Assembly: GCF_041359055.1 (NCBI RefSeq)
Contig: NZ_JBGJKZ010000002.1
Location: 124,001-188,000, forward strand
Direction of reading: 5' to 3'
Source: Paenalcaligenes hominis_A
GTDB lineage: Bacteria; Pseudomonadota; Gammaproteobacteria; Burkholderiales; Burkholderiaceae_B
DNA length: 64,000 nucleotides
The notes under the pieces are model-generated. The model saw nothing but the letters and a program-made list of their open reading frames with translations, was not told where the DNA came from and made no database searches. Made by a program: the position numbers and the translations under genes. This document shows, in pieces, positions 35,900-45,018 of the stretch; position 1 is the first letter of the stretch; each line of letters begins with the position of its first letter.

Positions 35900-37453
35900 C
35901 TAAGCCCCCAACGCCGCAATCGCATGATGCATATTTTGGTTTTGCTGCCCGAGGTCACTCACGGTACGATGGAGGGTGGCGACTAGGGTGTGGTTTTGTT
36001 GACTCAGGTCTTCTAGGTTTTTTAAAGCGGTTTGCAGCTCATTCAGGCCGTGCTCTTGGTTGAGGTTACTTTGATTGATGGTCTGTATAGTGCGTTGAAC
36101 GTTTTGGATGGCGTGCAGGATATGCTGCATGCTGTGGCCGGCTTGTTCCGCTTGTTGTACACCTGTTTGGATTTGGTGTTGGTTGTCTTCCAGCAGGCTT
36201 TTGATTTCTTGGGCCGCCTGGGTGCTGCGTAGGGCCAAGTTGCGTACTTCGTTGGCGACTACGGCAAAGCCGCGGCCGGCTTCGCCTGCACGGGCGGATT
36301 CCACGGCGGCGTTTAATGCCAAAATATTCGTCTGAAACGCAATGCCCTCGATGACCGTGGTGATGTCTGCGATTTGCCGTGATTTCTGATGCAGATCTTG
36401 CATGGTGTGCACCACGGCCTGTACGTCTTGGCCGCCTTGGTTCGCGGCCTGTTGGGTAGAGGTCGCTAATGTGCTGGCTTCTTGGGCTTGGTCCACACTG
36501 GTGGCAACCAGTTGGCTAAGTGCTAGGCTGCGTTCTTGGGTTTGGTGCAGAGCGCTAAGCTGTTCATTGGTGCGTTGGGCTAGGTGGTCACTGCTTTGAT
36601 ATAGTTCTGCTGCCACGCGGCGCGACGCATGAACGGCGCGCGAGCTATCTGTAATCACACTGCGTAAACTGCCGCGCATGTGCTCTAAAAAGAAATACAG
36701 TTGGCGCGATTCAAACACGGTGCGGCGGTAGTCAACGCGGGTGTTTAGGTTGCCAATGGCTATTTGCTGCGCGATGTGAGTGCTTTCTGCTAGGGTGTGT
36801 AGCAGTTTCTGGGTGATGTTCCAGCCATACGCCAATAAGGCAATTAATGCCAGACCTAATCCAGCAAGAATGCCGGGTGTGGTGCTGTAGTGGGTGCCTG
36901 CGTAATACGCTCCCATAACCAGAGCGCTAAATAAACTAGTAAAGCGCAGCAAATGGGAGCGGTAATTATTCCCAAAAAACAAATGCCGTGCTTGTTTTAG
37001 TCGTTCAGCAAGGGGGCGATTTTTTACAACAGTGTCGTGGTTGGGGTTTTCTTTAAAGGGGGCGTAGCGTTGTTCGGCTGCGCGGATTTGTTGTTCTGAG
37101 GCGCGCACCCGTATCGATGCAAACCCCGTGTGTTGGCCGTCTTCAATAATGGGAATAATACGTGCATGTACCCAATAAAAGGCTCCGTTTTTACAGCGAT
37201 TTTTAATAATGCCTTGCCATTGTTGGCCTTTGTTGATGCGTTGCCACATGTCTCTGTACACGCTGGGAGGCATGTGGGGATGACGCACGATGTTGTGTGA
37301 TTGGCCTACTAGCTCATCTACGCTAAAGCCACTGATTTGTTCAAACAGTGGGTTGACGTAGGTAATACGACCTTTTAAATCGGTTTTAGAAATTAAGTAG
37401 TGGTTTTTAGGAACTTCAACTTGCTCTGGGGTAATAGGTGTATTTATGCGCAT
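35900..37453 (-). CDS. Aer-like PAS chemoreceptor 1
   Basis: A 517-residue receptor with an N-terminal PAS domain (about residues 15-125) of the Aer type: ISKTDLKGRITYVNPLFEQI, HNIVRHPHMPP and NGAFYWVHARIIPI. A membrane hairpin (about 165-210), a HAMP-like stretch and a signalling domain with IAFQTNILALNAAVESARAG follow. Aer binds FAD in the PAS and reports redox or oxygen state. It is the most diverged of the three tandem copies; its tail has no CheR tether. It starts with ATG at 37453. Confidence 0.92.
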   Translation of the reverse strand: MRINTPITPEQVEVPKNHYLISKTDLKGRITYVNPLFEQISGFSVDELVGQSHNIVRHPHMPPSVYRDMWQRINKGQQWQGIIKNRCKNGAFYWVHARIIPIIEDGQHTGFASIRVRASEQQIRAAEQRYAPFKENPNHDTVVKNRPLAERLKQARHLFFGNNYRSHLLRFTSLFSALVMGAYYAGTHYSTTPGILAGLGLALIALLAYGWNITQKLLHTLAESTHIAQQIAIGNLNTRVDYRRTVFESRQLYFFLEHMRGSLRSVITDSSRAVHASRRVAAELYQSSDHLAQRTNEQLSALHQTQERSLALSQLVATSVDQAQEASTLATSTQQAANQGGQDVQAVVHTMQDLHQKSRQIADITTVIEGIAFQTNILALNAAVESARAGEAGRGFAVVANEVRNLALRSTQAAQEIKSLLEDNQHQIQTGVQQAEQAGHSMQHILHAIQNVQRTIQTINQSNLNQEHGLNELQTALKNLEDLSQQNHTLVATLHRTVSDLGQQNQNMHHAIAALGA

Positions 37454-37577
37454 CGTTCTCTAAAGGTTCGTAATAAGTTGATTACATTGTCTCTCTCTAT
37501 TGTAACGATACGTAATGTTGGTGGGAGTGCAACTGGACTTTAGTGGCAAGTTACGGCAGGGGCGGTTGATGCGGGTC

Positions 37578-37612
37578 AAAAAAATCCCTCTTTTGTGATT
37601 AAAAGAGGGATT
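37578..37612 (-). terminator. Terminator after Aer-like receptor 2
   Basis: A perfect 12-bp stem (AATCCCTCTTTT / AAAAGAGGGATT) with a six-base loop. On the - strand it is followed by a T run reaching 37578, giving a strong intrinsic terminator 32 bases past the stop. Confidence 0.9.
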
Positions 37613-37643
37613 ACCTGTATTGCTGCTGGTTAAAAGGGATGTT

Positions 37644-39308
37644 TTAGCTAGGCTGGGTGCTTGCAGTTAAAAGTGCAGGGTGGCGAGTTGCTTGTGGTTG
37701 CGCTGGGCTATGGGTGGCGTTGGTGTTTAAGACGCGGATCGCTTGGTCTAGGTCTTGTGCATGAGCAGACAGTTGATCTACGGTACGGCCTAGCTCGCTG
37801 ACTAGCTGGTTGTTTTGTTGGGTGACACCGTCCATTTGTTCCATGGCGCGATGAATTTGTTGTAGGCCTGTGGCTTGCTCGGTAGAGGCGCTGGCAATAT
37901 CGTGAATAATTTGATTGACCTGATCGACTGCATCGACCACATCGTGCATGGTGGTGCCGGCTTGTTCGGCTTGGCGTGCGCCCGATGCCACGTGCTCAAC
38001 CGATGCATCAATTAGGGTTTTAATTTCACTAGCGGCTTGGGCAGAGCGTTGTGCTAGGCTGCGCACCTCGCCAGCCACTACAGCAAAGCCTCGGCCTGCT
38101 TCGCCAGCGCGGGCTGATTCCACAGCAGCGTTAAGCGCTAAAATATTTGTTTGAAAGGCTATGCCATCAATGACGTTAATAATGTCAGCGATTTGTTTTG
38201 AGCGTTGGTGTATGTCTTGCATGGCAGCCACCAGTTGGTTGACAACTTGGCCGCCTTGTTGAGCAATGTGCATGCTGCGTTCGGCCAGATGCGAGGCTTC
38301 CTGCGCGTTGTCTGCGTTTTGTTGTACGGTGGTGGTTAGTTCTTCCATGCTGGCAGCGGTTTGTTCTAGAAAAACAGCTTGGTCTTGAGTGCGGGTGGCA
38401 AGCAGCTCATTGTTTTGATGCAGGTGGTGGGCAACATGCAGCGAGGCCTGAATGCCTTGATGGGTGTCCCCTGCAATGGCGCTAAGCCCTTTGCGCATGA
38501 TGGATAGAATAAAAAATAGTTTTTGGCTGTGGCCGCTGTGTTGGGTTTCTAAGTGGTCGGTATCCACCATTAAATTGCCCGCGGCAATTTGCTGTGCCAC
38601 TTGGGATGCTTTAATCAGAGGCGAGGTGGCTTGTTTGGCTAAGCGCCAGCCCAATACGCAAATAATAATACCCAAGACACCTGTTAAGCTCATTAGCCAC
38701 GTGGCATCCCAGCGTGTGACTAGGTCATTGTCGATAAAGGCCAAATAAAAACAGAATGCCAAGCTAAGTAAGCTTAATAGCACCAAACGAAAAGTGGCTG
38801 CCGCCAAGGTGTTTTGGAAAGGGGCGCTTAACTGTTCAAGGTGTTTGCGCCACCCTGTGCGCACTAACTGGCCTTGGCGCAGCGTATAGCCATGTAGAGC
38901 CTTTTGGTTGAGCTTGTCGTAAGCGGCGCTGGTTTCCTGTACTTGCTGTTCGGTAGGCCGCACGCGTACCGAGGAATAACCTGTGATGTGGTCGTTTTCT
39001 ATAATGGGGCACACCAGTGCCTGAACCCAATAAAAACCGCCGTCTTTGCGGCGGTTTTTGACCAAGCCCAGCCAGGGTTTGCCATCTTTTAGCGTCTGCC
39101 ATAAGTCGGCAAACGCCTCGGGTGGCATGTCGGGGTGGCGTACTACATTGTGGGCTTTGCCTATTAGTTCGTCCTGATCAAAGCCGCTGATCTCTATAAA
39201 GGCTGGGTTGGCGTAGGTGATGCGACCTTTTAAGTCGGTTTTGGAGATTAGGTACTGGTCGGGTTGGACTTTTATTTCGGTATTATTGATTGGAAAATTT
39301 TTTCGCAT
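37644..39308 (-). CDS. Aer-like PAS chemoreceptor 2
   Basis: A 554-residue receptor. The ATG at 39308 gives MRKNFPINNTEIKV, matching the start of copy 3; the ATG six codons upstream is less likely. Domains are PAS (about 12-125), a membrane hairpin (about 175-235), HAMP and a signalling domain with IAFQTNILALNAAVESARAG. It shares the PAS signatures KTDLKGRITYANPAF and DGGFYWVQALVCPIIE. It probably serves energy taxis. Duplication followed by divergence is evident, because the neighbours have the same layout and strand. Confidence 0.93.
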   Translation of the reverse strand: MRKNFPINNTEIKVQPDQYLISKTDLKGRITYANPAFIEISGFDQDELIGKAHNVVRHPDMPPEAFADLWQTLKDGKPWLGLVKNRRKDGGFYWVQALVCPIIENDHITGYSSVRVRPTEQQVQETSAAYDKLNQKALHGYTLRQGQLVRTGWRKHLEQLSAPFQNTLAAATFRLVLLSLLSLAFCFYLAFIDNDLVTRWDATWLMSLTGVLGIIICVLGWRLAKQATSPLIKASQVAQQIAAGNLMVDTDHLETQHSGHSQKLFFILSIMRKGLSAIAGDTHQGIQASLHVAHHLHQNNELLATRTQDQAVFLEQTAASMEELTTTVQQNADNAQEASHLAERSMHIAQQGGQVVNQLVAAMQDIHQRSKQIADIINVIDGIAFQTNILALNAAVESARAGEAGRGFAVVAGEVRSLAQRSAQAASEIKTLIDASVEHVASGARQAEQAGTTMHDVVDAVDQVNQIIHDIASASTEQATGLQQIHRAMEQMDGVTQQNNQLVSELGRTVDQLSAHAQDLDQAIRVLNTNATHSPAQPQATRHPALLTASTQPS

Positions 39309-39540
39309 TATGAACCCCCACAACACATTTTTAATAATCTTTGGTTATATTTACGTCTAGGCGTACTGACAGGTAAAAGGTTACAAGCTGAGGTTACCAA
39401 TATATCACTAGAGGGTTCTGTTTATTACTGTTTGTGTTTAATGGTAGCGAAAAATGCGAAAATGAATGAATTGGTTACATGTTGGGTGGGGTTAACTGTT
39501 GCCCAAGGGTGAAGACGTGGCAGGGCAACAGGTGGTTTAT

Positions 39541-41199
39541 TTAGTGGGGTAGAGCGGCTACTGAACGGGTGGGCAGGGCTTTGGCTTTTTCTATATCGAC
39601 CAAGCGTGGTGAGTGCCCTGTGTTAAGCACCCGTATGGCTTGGTCTAGTATTTCAGCTTGAAATGCCAGTTCGCCTACGGTGGTACCTAGGTTGTTGACC
39701 AAGGCCGAGTTTTGTTGGGTGAAGTCATCGATTTGGGATACCGCAACATGAATTTGGTGTAGGCCAGTGGCCTGTTCCTCGGAAGCCACCGAGATTTCAC
39801 CGATGATGTCATTGACTTGTTGTACCGCATTGACAATGTCTTGCATGGTGTTGCCTGCGTGTTCAGCTTGTTGGGCACCGGTATCCATGCATGAAACAGA
39901 CTCCTCGATTAAGACTTTGATTTCACCCGCAGCTTGGGACGAGCGCTGTGCTAAGCTGCGTACCTCGCCCGCCACCACGGCAAAACCACGACCTGCTTCG
40001 CCTGCGCGAGCTGACTCCACCGCGGCGTTTAAGGCCAAGATATTGGTCTGAAACGCAATGCCTTCGATCAGTTCCACAATATCGGCGATTTTCTTTGAGC
40101 TAAGATGAATAAGCTGCATGGTATCCACCAACTGCTGCACAGCCGAGCCCCCTTGTTGAGCGATACCCATGCTTTGTTGCGCAAGTTGCGTGGCTTGACG
40201 GGCGTTTTCTGCGTTTTGTTGCACCGTGATGGTGAGCTCTTCCATGCTGGCTGCGGTTTGTTGTAAGGAGTCGGCCTGATTTTGGGTGCGAGTAGAAAGC
40301 AAGGTGTTGTTGCTGTTAATTTCGCGAGCAACGTCTTGGGAGGCTTGGATGCCCGTGTGGGTGTCAGTCGCTATTGCTGTTAGCCCTTTGCGCATTAAGT
40401 CTAGGCAGAAATAGAGTTTACCGGTTTCATGGTGGCCCTCGTGGTTAGCGGTATCGATGTCAAGCAAGAGGTTGCCAGCGGCAATTTGTTGAGCCATGAG
40501 GGCAGCGTTTTCTACGGGTTTGGTCATGCCTTTGGCGATTTTAAAGCCGTAGGCGTACACCACGGCAAGCAGTGCTGCTAGCCCACCCAATGCCCAAGGT
40601 ATATGTTCGCTAGGGATGCCACCGGTGAATGCAAAATACGCCATGGTCAGGGTTGCGGCAGCATTGAGACTGACCATGCGCAGCATGCTAAAAGAAAACG
40701 TGCGTTTAAAAGGTAGTTTGACCCACGACATCACCCGACGCCAGCCTGTAGGCACCACATTGCCCTCGTGCAGCGTGTAGCCATGTAAGGTGCTGTTATT
40801 TATTTTTTCGTATAAGGCTTCGGCTGCTTTGATTTGCTCGTCGGTGGGGCGCACCCGTACCGATGCATACCCAGTGACGTTATCACTTTCTATAATGGGG
40901 CAGACTAAAGCATGCACCCAATAAAAGCCCCCGTCTTTGCGACGGTTTTTGACTATACCTGTCCATGGTTTGCCTGCCTGGAGCGTATCCCACATGTCTT
41001 TAAACACAGAAGGGGGGATGTGGGGATGACGTACTATGTTATGTGCTTTTCCCAAAAGCTCTTCGCGCTCGAAGCCGCTAATTTCTACAAAAGCCGGGTT
41101 CGCATAGGTGATGCGCCCTTTTAGGTCGGTTTTAGAGATCAAATATTGATCGTGGCGAAGCGTATGCTCAATCGTAGTAATAGGGAAATTTTTTCTCAT
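39541..41199 (-). CDS. Aer-like PAS chemoreceptor 3
   Basis: A 552-residue receptor, MRKNFPITTIEHTLRHDQYL at the N terminus, very close to copy 2 in the PAS and signalling domains and different in the membrane/HAMP region. The PAS has KDGGFYWVHALVCPIIESD; the signalling tip has IAFQTNILALNAAVESARAG. The C terminus lacks an xWxxF tether. A 232-bp gap separates it from copy 2, so each may have its own promoter. The physiological cue of each copy cannot be read from sequence. Confidence 0.93.
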   Translation of the reverse strand: MRKNFPITTIEHTLRHDQYLISKTDLKGRITYANPAFVEISGFEREELLGKAHNIVRHPHIPPSVFKDMWDTLQAGKPWTGIVKNRRKDGGFYWVHALVCPIIESDNVTGYASVRVRPTDEQIKAAEALYEKINNSTLHGYTLHEGNVVPTGWRRVMSWVKLPFKRTFSFSMLRMVSLNAAATLTMAYFAFTGGIPSEHIPWALGGLAALLAVVYAYGFKIAKGMTKPVENAALMAQQIAAGNLLLDIDTANHEGHHETGKLYFCLDLMRKGLTAIATDTHTGIQASQDVAREINSNNTLLSTRTQNQADSLQQTAASMEELTITVQQNAENARQATQLAQQSMGIAQQGGSAVQQLVDTMQLIHLSSKKIADIVELIEGIAFQTNILALNAAVESARAGEAGRGFAVVAGEVRSLAQRSSQAAGEIKVLIEESVSCMDTGAQQAEHAGNTMQDIVNAVQQVNDIIGEISVASEEQATGLHQIHVAVSQIDDFTQQNSALVNNLGTTVGELAFQAEILDQAIRVLNTGHSPRLVDIEKAKALPTRSVAALPH

Positions 41200-41389
41200 G
41201 CTGCTCTTGGGGCTAAGGTCAAAGTAGGTGGAAGGTCTGTGATCAAATTATGCCATTTGTAGCAAAGGTTAGCTAATCTTAACAATAGTAACAGCGCTTG
41301 TGGTGTTTTTATCTATTCGGTTGGTTGAATTGTAAAATAAATGCAATGGGCGTCTTATGATTTTGCGCAAACGATATGCACGCCGCGTA

Positions 41390-41395
41390 TATAAT
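41390..41395 (+). promoter_or_regulatory. Candidate -10 element for the nadQ-like gene
   Basis: TATAAT, a perfect sigma-70 -10, lies 31 bases before the chosen start codon. No convincing -35 is found at 17 bp. Confidence 0.4.
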
Positions 41396-41425
41396 GCCAA
41401 GGCTATATTTTATTAAGTGAGTTGT

Positions 41426-42364
41426 ATGACAATGCATGACGCCATGTTATCGGCAGAGTTAGTTGCGGTGTTGGTCGCGGTAACCGGAGAGCAGCCGCGT
41501 GTGTTAACCACCCATTGCGCACGTGCTTTGCCTGCAGGTCCGTTGCAGCATTCGCACCGGTCGTTACAAAATGGCTTGCGCCAATGGGTAGAGGAGCAAA
41601 CCCACCACAAGTTGGGTTATGTGGAACAGCTCTATACCTTTGCCGACAAAGGGCGTTTTTACGCCTCGGGCGAGCGCGTGATTTCTGTTAGTTATTTAGC
41701 ACTCACTATCGAGGATGTGGCTGCCCAGGAAAGCGGGGTGGGCTGGCAGGACTGGTACCGTTATTTTCCTTGGGAGGATTGGCGCGATGGGATGCCTACT
41801 AGCTTAGATGCGGTGATCTTACCTGCATTGCGTGCGTGGGCTGCTTCTGATCCCGAGCTTGAGACCACACGTTGGCAACGTCTGGTGTATGCGTTTGGTC
41901 TAGACGGTTTTATGTGGAGCGAGGACATGGTGCTGCAGCGCTACGAGCTGCTGTACGAGGCTGGTTTGGTGCCCGAGGCAACGCGTGAGCCACTCAGCGA
42001 CGAGTTGGACGCCGCTGATCCGGTCTATGGTTTAGCCATGCGCTATGATCACCGTCGTATTTTAGCGACGGGTATGGCTCGTTTGCGCGCCAAAATTAAA
42101 TACCGTCCGGTTATGTTCGAGCTGATGCCCGAGTCCTTTACCTTGCTGCAATTACAAAAAACCGTCGAAGCCATTGCAGGGCGGGCGCTACATAAGCAAA
42201 ATTTTCGTCGTCTGGTCGAGCAACAAAATCTAGTCGAAGAGACTGGGTTATCAACGGTTGGCACGGCGGGACGCCCAGCTAAACTGTTTCACTTTAAAAA
42301 AGATGTGATTGCCGAGCGTGCCATTGCAGGCACGACTTTACCTTTAGCTCGTCAAGCCCGTTAA
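41426..42364 (+). CDS. nadQ: NadQ-like transcriptional regulator of NAD synthesis
   Basis: A 312-residue protein with an N-terminal NUDIX-like ligand-binding domain (about residues 10-150; a degenerate NUDIX box suggests sensing rather than hydrolysis). The C-terminal winged-helix-type segment contains MPESFTLLQLQKTVEAIAGR and LHKQNFRRLVEQQNLVEETG, with GRPAKLFHFKK. This is the architecture of the NrtR/NadQ regulators, which control NAD biosynthesis genes. It sits directly before nadC. ATG 41426 has AAGTGAG upstream; a GTG at 41417 is also in frame. The NadQ name is by context and recall, not by search. Confidence 0.78.
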   Translation: MTMHDAMLSAELVAVLVAVTGEQPRVLTTHCARALPAGPLQHSHRSLQNGLRQWVEEQTHHKLGYVEQLYTFADKGRFYASGERVISVSYLALTIEDVAAQESGVGWQDWYRYFPWEDWRDGMPTSLDAVILPALRAWAASDPELETTRWQRLVYAFGLDGFMWSEDMVLQRYELLYEAGLVPEATREPLSDELDAADPVYGLAMRYDHRRILATGMARLRAKIKYRPVMFELMPESFTLLQLQKTVEAIAGRALHKQNFRRLVEQQNLVEETGLSTVGTAGRPAKLFHFKKDVIAERAIAGTTLPLARQAR

Positions 42365-42383
42365 GACCTATTACAAAAATATA

Positions 42384-42429
42384 TCTTATATAAGACTGCT
42401 AAATGCTTTATACTCAAAATAAGTATAAA
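42384..42429 (+). promoter_or_regulatory. Twin palindromes in the nadC promoter (candidate NadQ operators)
   Basis: TCTTATATAAGA (42384-42395) is a perfect 12-bp palindrome. TTTATACT / AGTATAAA (42407-42429) is an 8-bp inverted repeat with a seven-base spacer. The second overlaps a possible -10 TATACT (42409-42414), and the first covers the matching -35 position. Occupancy would block nadC transcription. Confidence 0.5.
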
Positions 42430-42501
42430 TAAAGGCGCGTGTTTCTTCGCTCTTTTATTTGCCTAATTAATACTCCATTTGAGCATAAAGGATCCAGCGC
42501 C

Positions 42502-43353
42502 GTGCAACAGTTCGCTTTACCCACACTTATTTTGCAGCCATTAGTGGAACAAACCTTACGTGAAGATTTAGGTCGAGCCGGTGATTTAACCAGTGCTGCC
42601 ATTATTCCAGAGGACGTGACGACAGAACTGTTCATGGTGGCGCGGGAAGCTGGGGTTGTAGCAGGTTTAGAGTTGGCTCGATTGGCCTTTCAGGCATTGG
42701 ATGCCGATGCGTACTTTGAGGTGCTGCAAGCCGACGGTACTGCAGTACAAGCAGGCACACGCTTGGCTCGTATCCGAGGTAAAGCACATGCTTTATTAAG
42801 CGCAGAGCGTACCGCCTTGAATTTTGTGTGTCACCTAAGTGGTATAGCCACCGCCACCGCGGACTTGGTGGCACGTGTACAGCCCCATGCATGCCGTATT
42901 ACCTGCACACGCAAAACCACCCCCTTATTACGCGCCGTAGAAAAATACGCCGTGCGTTTAGGCGGTGGTATGAATCACCGCTTTGGTTTGGATGATGCAG
43001 TGCTAATTAAAGATAACCACGTCGCAATTGCAGGCAGTTTAAGCACAGCCGTAGAGCGAGCGCGAGCCGGAGTGGGGCAGTTGGTAAAAATTCAAGTTGA
43101 GGTCGATACCCTAACGCAACTAGACGAAGCGTTAGCGTTGGGTGTGGATCTGGTGTTGCTGGACAACATGGATCTGGCTACCTTGCGTGAAGCGGTACAG
43201 CGTTGCCAAGGTAAAGCTTTGACGGAAGCTAGCGGTGGCATCACCCCTGACACTATTGCCGCGGTAGCAGCCACTGGGGTGAACACCATTGCCGTAGGTT
43301 GGATTACACACAGTGCCCCCATTTTAGATGTGGGTCTTGATGTGGTGCCTTAG
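42502..43353 (+). CDS. nadC: Nicotinate-nucleotide pyrophosphorylase (quinolinate phosphoribosyltransferase)
   Basis: NadC converts quinolinate and PRPP to nicotinate mononucleotide in de novo NAD synthesis. The product has EDLGRAGDLTSAA at the N terminus and the active-site blocks ERTALNFVCHLSGIAT, TRKTTPLLRAVEKYAVRLGG and ASGGITPDTIAAVAATGVNT. I choose the GTG at 42502 (AAAGGA nine bases upstream, 283 residues), because bases upstream to 42439 are also in frame but look unlike a NadC N terminus. It is followed by a Bug-type receptor gene nine bases later. Confidence 0.95.
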   Translation: MQQFALPTLILQPLVEQTLREDLGRAGDLTSAAIIPEDVTTELFMVAREAGVVAGLELARLAFQALDADAYFEVLQADGTAVQAGTRLARIRGKAHALLSAERTALNFVCHLSGIATATADLVARVQPHACRITCTRKTTPLLRAVEKYAVRLGGGMNHRFGLDDAVLIKDNHVAIAGSLSTAVERARAGVGQLVKIQVEVDTLTQLDEALALGVDLVLLDNMDLATLREAVQRCQGKALTEASGGITPDTIAAVAATGVNTIAVGWITHSAPILDVGLDVVP

Positions 43354-43362
43354 GAGGCCATC

Positions 43363-44346
43363 ATGAAAAAACGCGTTATTTATTGGGTATCCCTGCTTTT
43401 TCTGACAGGTTTAATCGTGCTGGCCTCGGTAAGCCAAGCTCTGCACACCAAAACCACTGATGCTTTCCCGCAGCGGCCCGTGACCATCGTTGTGACCTTT
43501 CCCCCCGGAGGAGGCACCGACTTACTCGCACGACGCCTTGGTGCAGAGCTGGAGCAATACTGGCAACGCCCAGTGATAGTAGAAAACCGTCCCGGTGCCA
43601 GCGGCGTAGTAGGCGCTCGTCATGTGGTAGATAACGCCACCGACGGCCATATGCTGCTGATGGTAAACAGCTCATATGCTATTAACCCTAGTGTGTTTAA
43701 CGAGTTGGGCTTTGATCCCATACAAGATTTAACCGGCATCATGAACGTAGCCTGGGTACCGTCGGTATGGGTTACGGCCCCAACCAGCTCGGTCACTGTA
43801 GATCAGCTGGGTGCGATCGACAGTAAACAGCTTAGCTACGCATCGTGCGGCAACGGCACCCCGCAGCACTTAGCTGGCGAGCTATTCCAACAAAAAACCA
43901 AAACCAAACTATTGCACGTGGCGTATCGTGGATGCGGTCCCGCATTAACCGATGTGATGTCCGGCCAAGTCGACACCGCCATCGTCACAGTATCCAGCGC
44001 AATGGGACTGATCGAAGCCGGTCAGTTGCGCCCCTTGGCCGTGACCTCTGAGCAGCGCAGCCCCGTGTTGCCCAACGTGCCCAGCCTTCAAGAAAGCAAA
44101 GGCTTTGCGTTTGACATCAACCAATGGCACGGACTGTTAGCATCTAGCCACACCCCGGCCGAGGAGTTAGAGCAATTACACGCCGCACTGGATCAGGTTA
44201 TGCAAAATAAAAATATCCAAGACAATTTAAAAACTTTGGGTTATACTTCGTCTCGTACTTCAGCACGGGAATTTAATCAGATCATAGCCACGGACTTACA
44301 GCGCTTTCAGCAGCTTATCCAAGACGCCCAGATCCATATCAATTAA
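43363..44346 (+). CDS. Bug-family (TctC) periplasmic solute-binding receptor
   Basis: A 327-residue protein of the tripartite tricarboxylate transporter receptor family, hugely expanded in Alcaligenaceae. It has an N-terminal signal/anchor (about residues 5-27), then FPQRPVTIVVTFPPGGGTDL and PVIVENRPGASGVVGARHVV, the typical family opening. AGGAGG lies six bases before the ATG. The nine-base distance from nadC suggests cotranscription and a pyridine- or carboxylate-type ligand such as nicotinate or quinolinate, which is inference. No TctA/TctB permease is in the window. Confidence 0.92.
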   Translation: MKKRVIYWVSLLFLTGLIVLASVSQALHTKTTDAFPQRPVTIVVTFPPGGGTDLLARRLGAELEQYWQRPVIVENRPGASGVVGARHVVDNATDGHMLLMVNSSYAINPSVFNELGFDPIQDLTGIMNVAWVPSVWVTAPTSSVTVDQLGAIDSKQLSYASCGNGTPQHLAGELFQQKTKTKLLHVAYRGCGPALTDVMSGQVDTAIVTVSSAMGLIEAGQLRPLAVTSEQRSPVLPNVPSLQESKGFAFDINQWHGLLASSHTPAEELEQLHAALDQVMQNKNIQDNLKTLGYTSSRTSAREFNQIIATDLQRFQQLIQDAQIHIN

Positions 44347-44405
44347 ATTCAAAATTAGTAAAAAAACTTGCACTAATTTTAAAACCGCGCTATATTACAG
44401 GTCTT

Positions 44406-44482
44406 GGCTCATTAGCTCAGCAGGTTAGAGCGACGGAATCATAATCCGCAGGTCCCCTGTTCGAATCAGGGATGAGCCACCA
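44406..44482 (+). tRNA. tRNA-Met (CAT), elongator type
   Basis: A full cloverleaf: acceptor GGCTCAT / ATGAGCC, a D arm with TAGCTCAGCAGGTTAGAGC, anticodon CAT at 44440-44442 in a seven-base loop, T arm CCCTGTTCGAATCAGGG, discriminator A and encoded CCA. The acceptor 1-72 pair is G-C, which excludes an initiator. One terminal A-C mismatch is seen in the anticodon stem. A CAT tRNA could also be lysidine-modified tRNA-Ile2; Met is preferred. Confidence 0.92.
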
Positions 44483-44491
44483 AGAATACTT

Positions 44492-44525
44492 AAAAGCCCC
44501 TCGTTGAAAAACGCGGGGCTTTTTT
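44492..44525 (+). terminator. Terminator after tRNA-Met
   Basis: AAAAGCCCC / GGGGCTTTT with an inner CGTT/AACG helix, then a T run; starts 10 bases after the tRNA CCA. Confidence 0.9.
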
Positions 44526-44540
44526 CATTGTGCGTAAGAC

Positions 44541-44568
44541 AAAGCCACCTTAACGGGTGGCTTTTTTT
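44541..44568 (+). terminator. Second hairpin terminator downstream of tRNA-Met
   Basis: AAAGCCACC / GGTGGCTTT, short loop, followed by more T. Two tandem terminators separate the tRNA from the degenerate region that follows. Confidence 0.8.
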
Positions 44569-44586
44569 GTTTTCTTGCTCTGCATT

Positions 44587-44706
44587 TTATCGGGTTGGAC
44601 CCACCTTATCGTCCCGACGGCTTCTGACATAGTGCTCAGTCATGGTGACGGAAGTGTGGCCGAGTTGTCGCTGAGCTTGTCGAGTGTCACATACTAAAAC
44701 GTCTTG
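44587..44706 (-). pseudogene. C-terminal remnant of a phage-type integrase
   Basis: On the - strand, between an in-frame TGA (44707-44709) and the stop at 44587, the frame reads TRQAQRQLGHTSVTMTEHYV then RSRRDDKVGPTR. LGHTSVTMTEHY is the C-terminal box of tyrosine recombinases, with its His and the nucleophile Tyr. About 90% of the gene is gone and no start is available. It lies just past the tRNA-Met, a usual attachment site, and marks a lost integrated element. Confidence 0.85.
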
Positions 44707-45018
44707 TCAGGAAAGGGCATGTCATGGAAATCAAATGGCATGTCAGGGGGTATGTGTACGGCACGGGTGCCGTCCTCTTTGTGACTTTGTGAGTACGATC
44801 TGTAACTACAAGGGATCCGTGGCGTATATCGCCGAATAGGCAGTGTTAGTCTGGGCGCTCGAATCAAAACATTCAGCTGTCACAGTAGGGGTTTAGAATA
44901 TGAGATGCCATGATAGGATTTTTGTGCAATAGGTACATAATGGTATTTTTAACTATTACTAGCTATTGACGGCTTAGGGTTAATTTTGTGTGTGACAACT
45001 TTGGTAAGGAGTATGACG

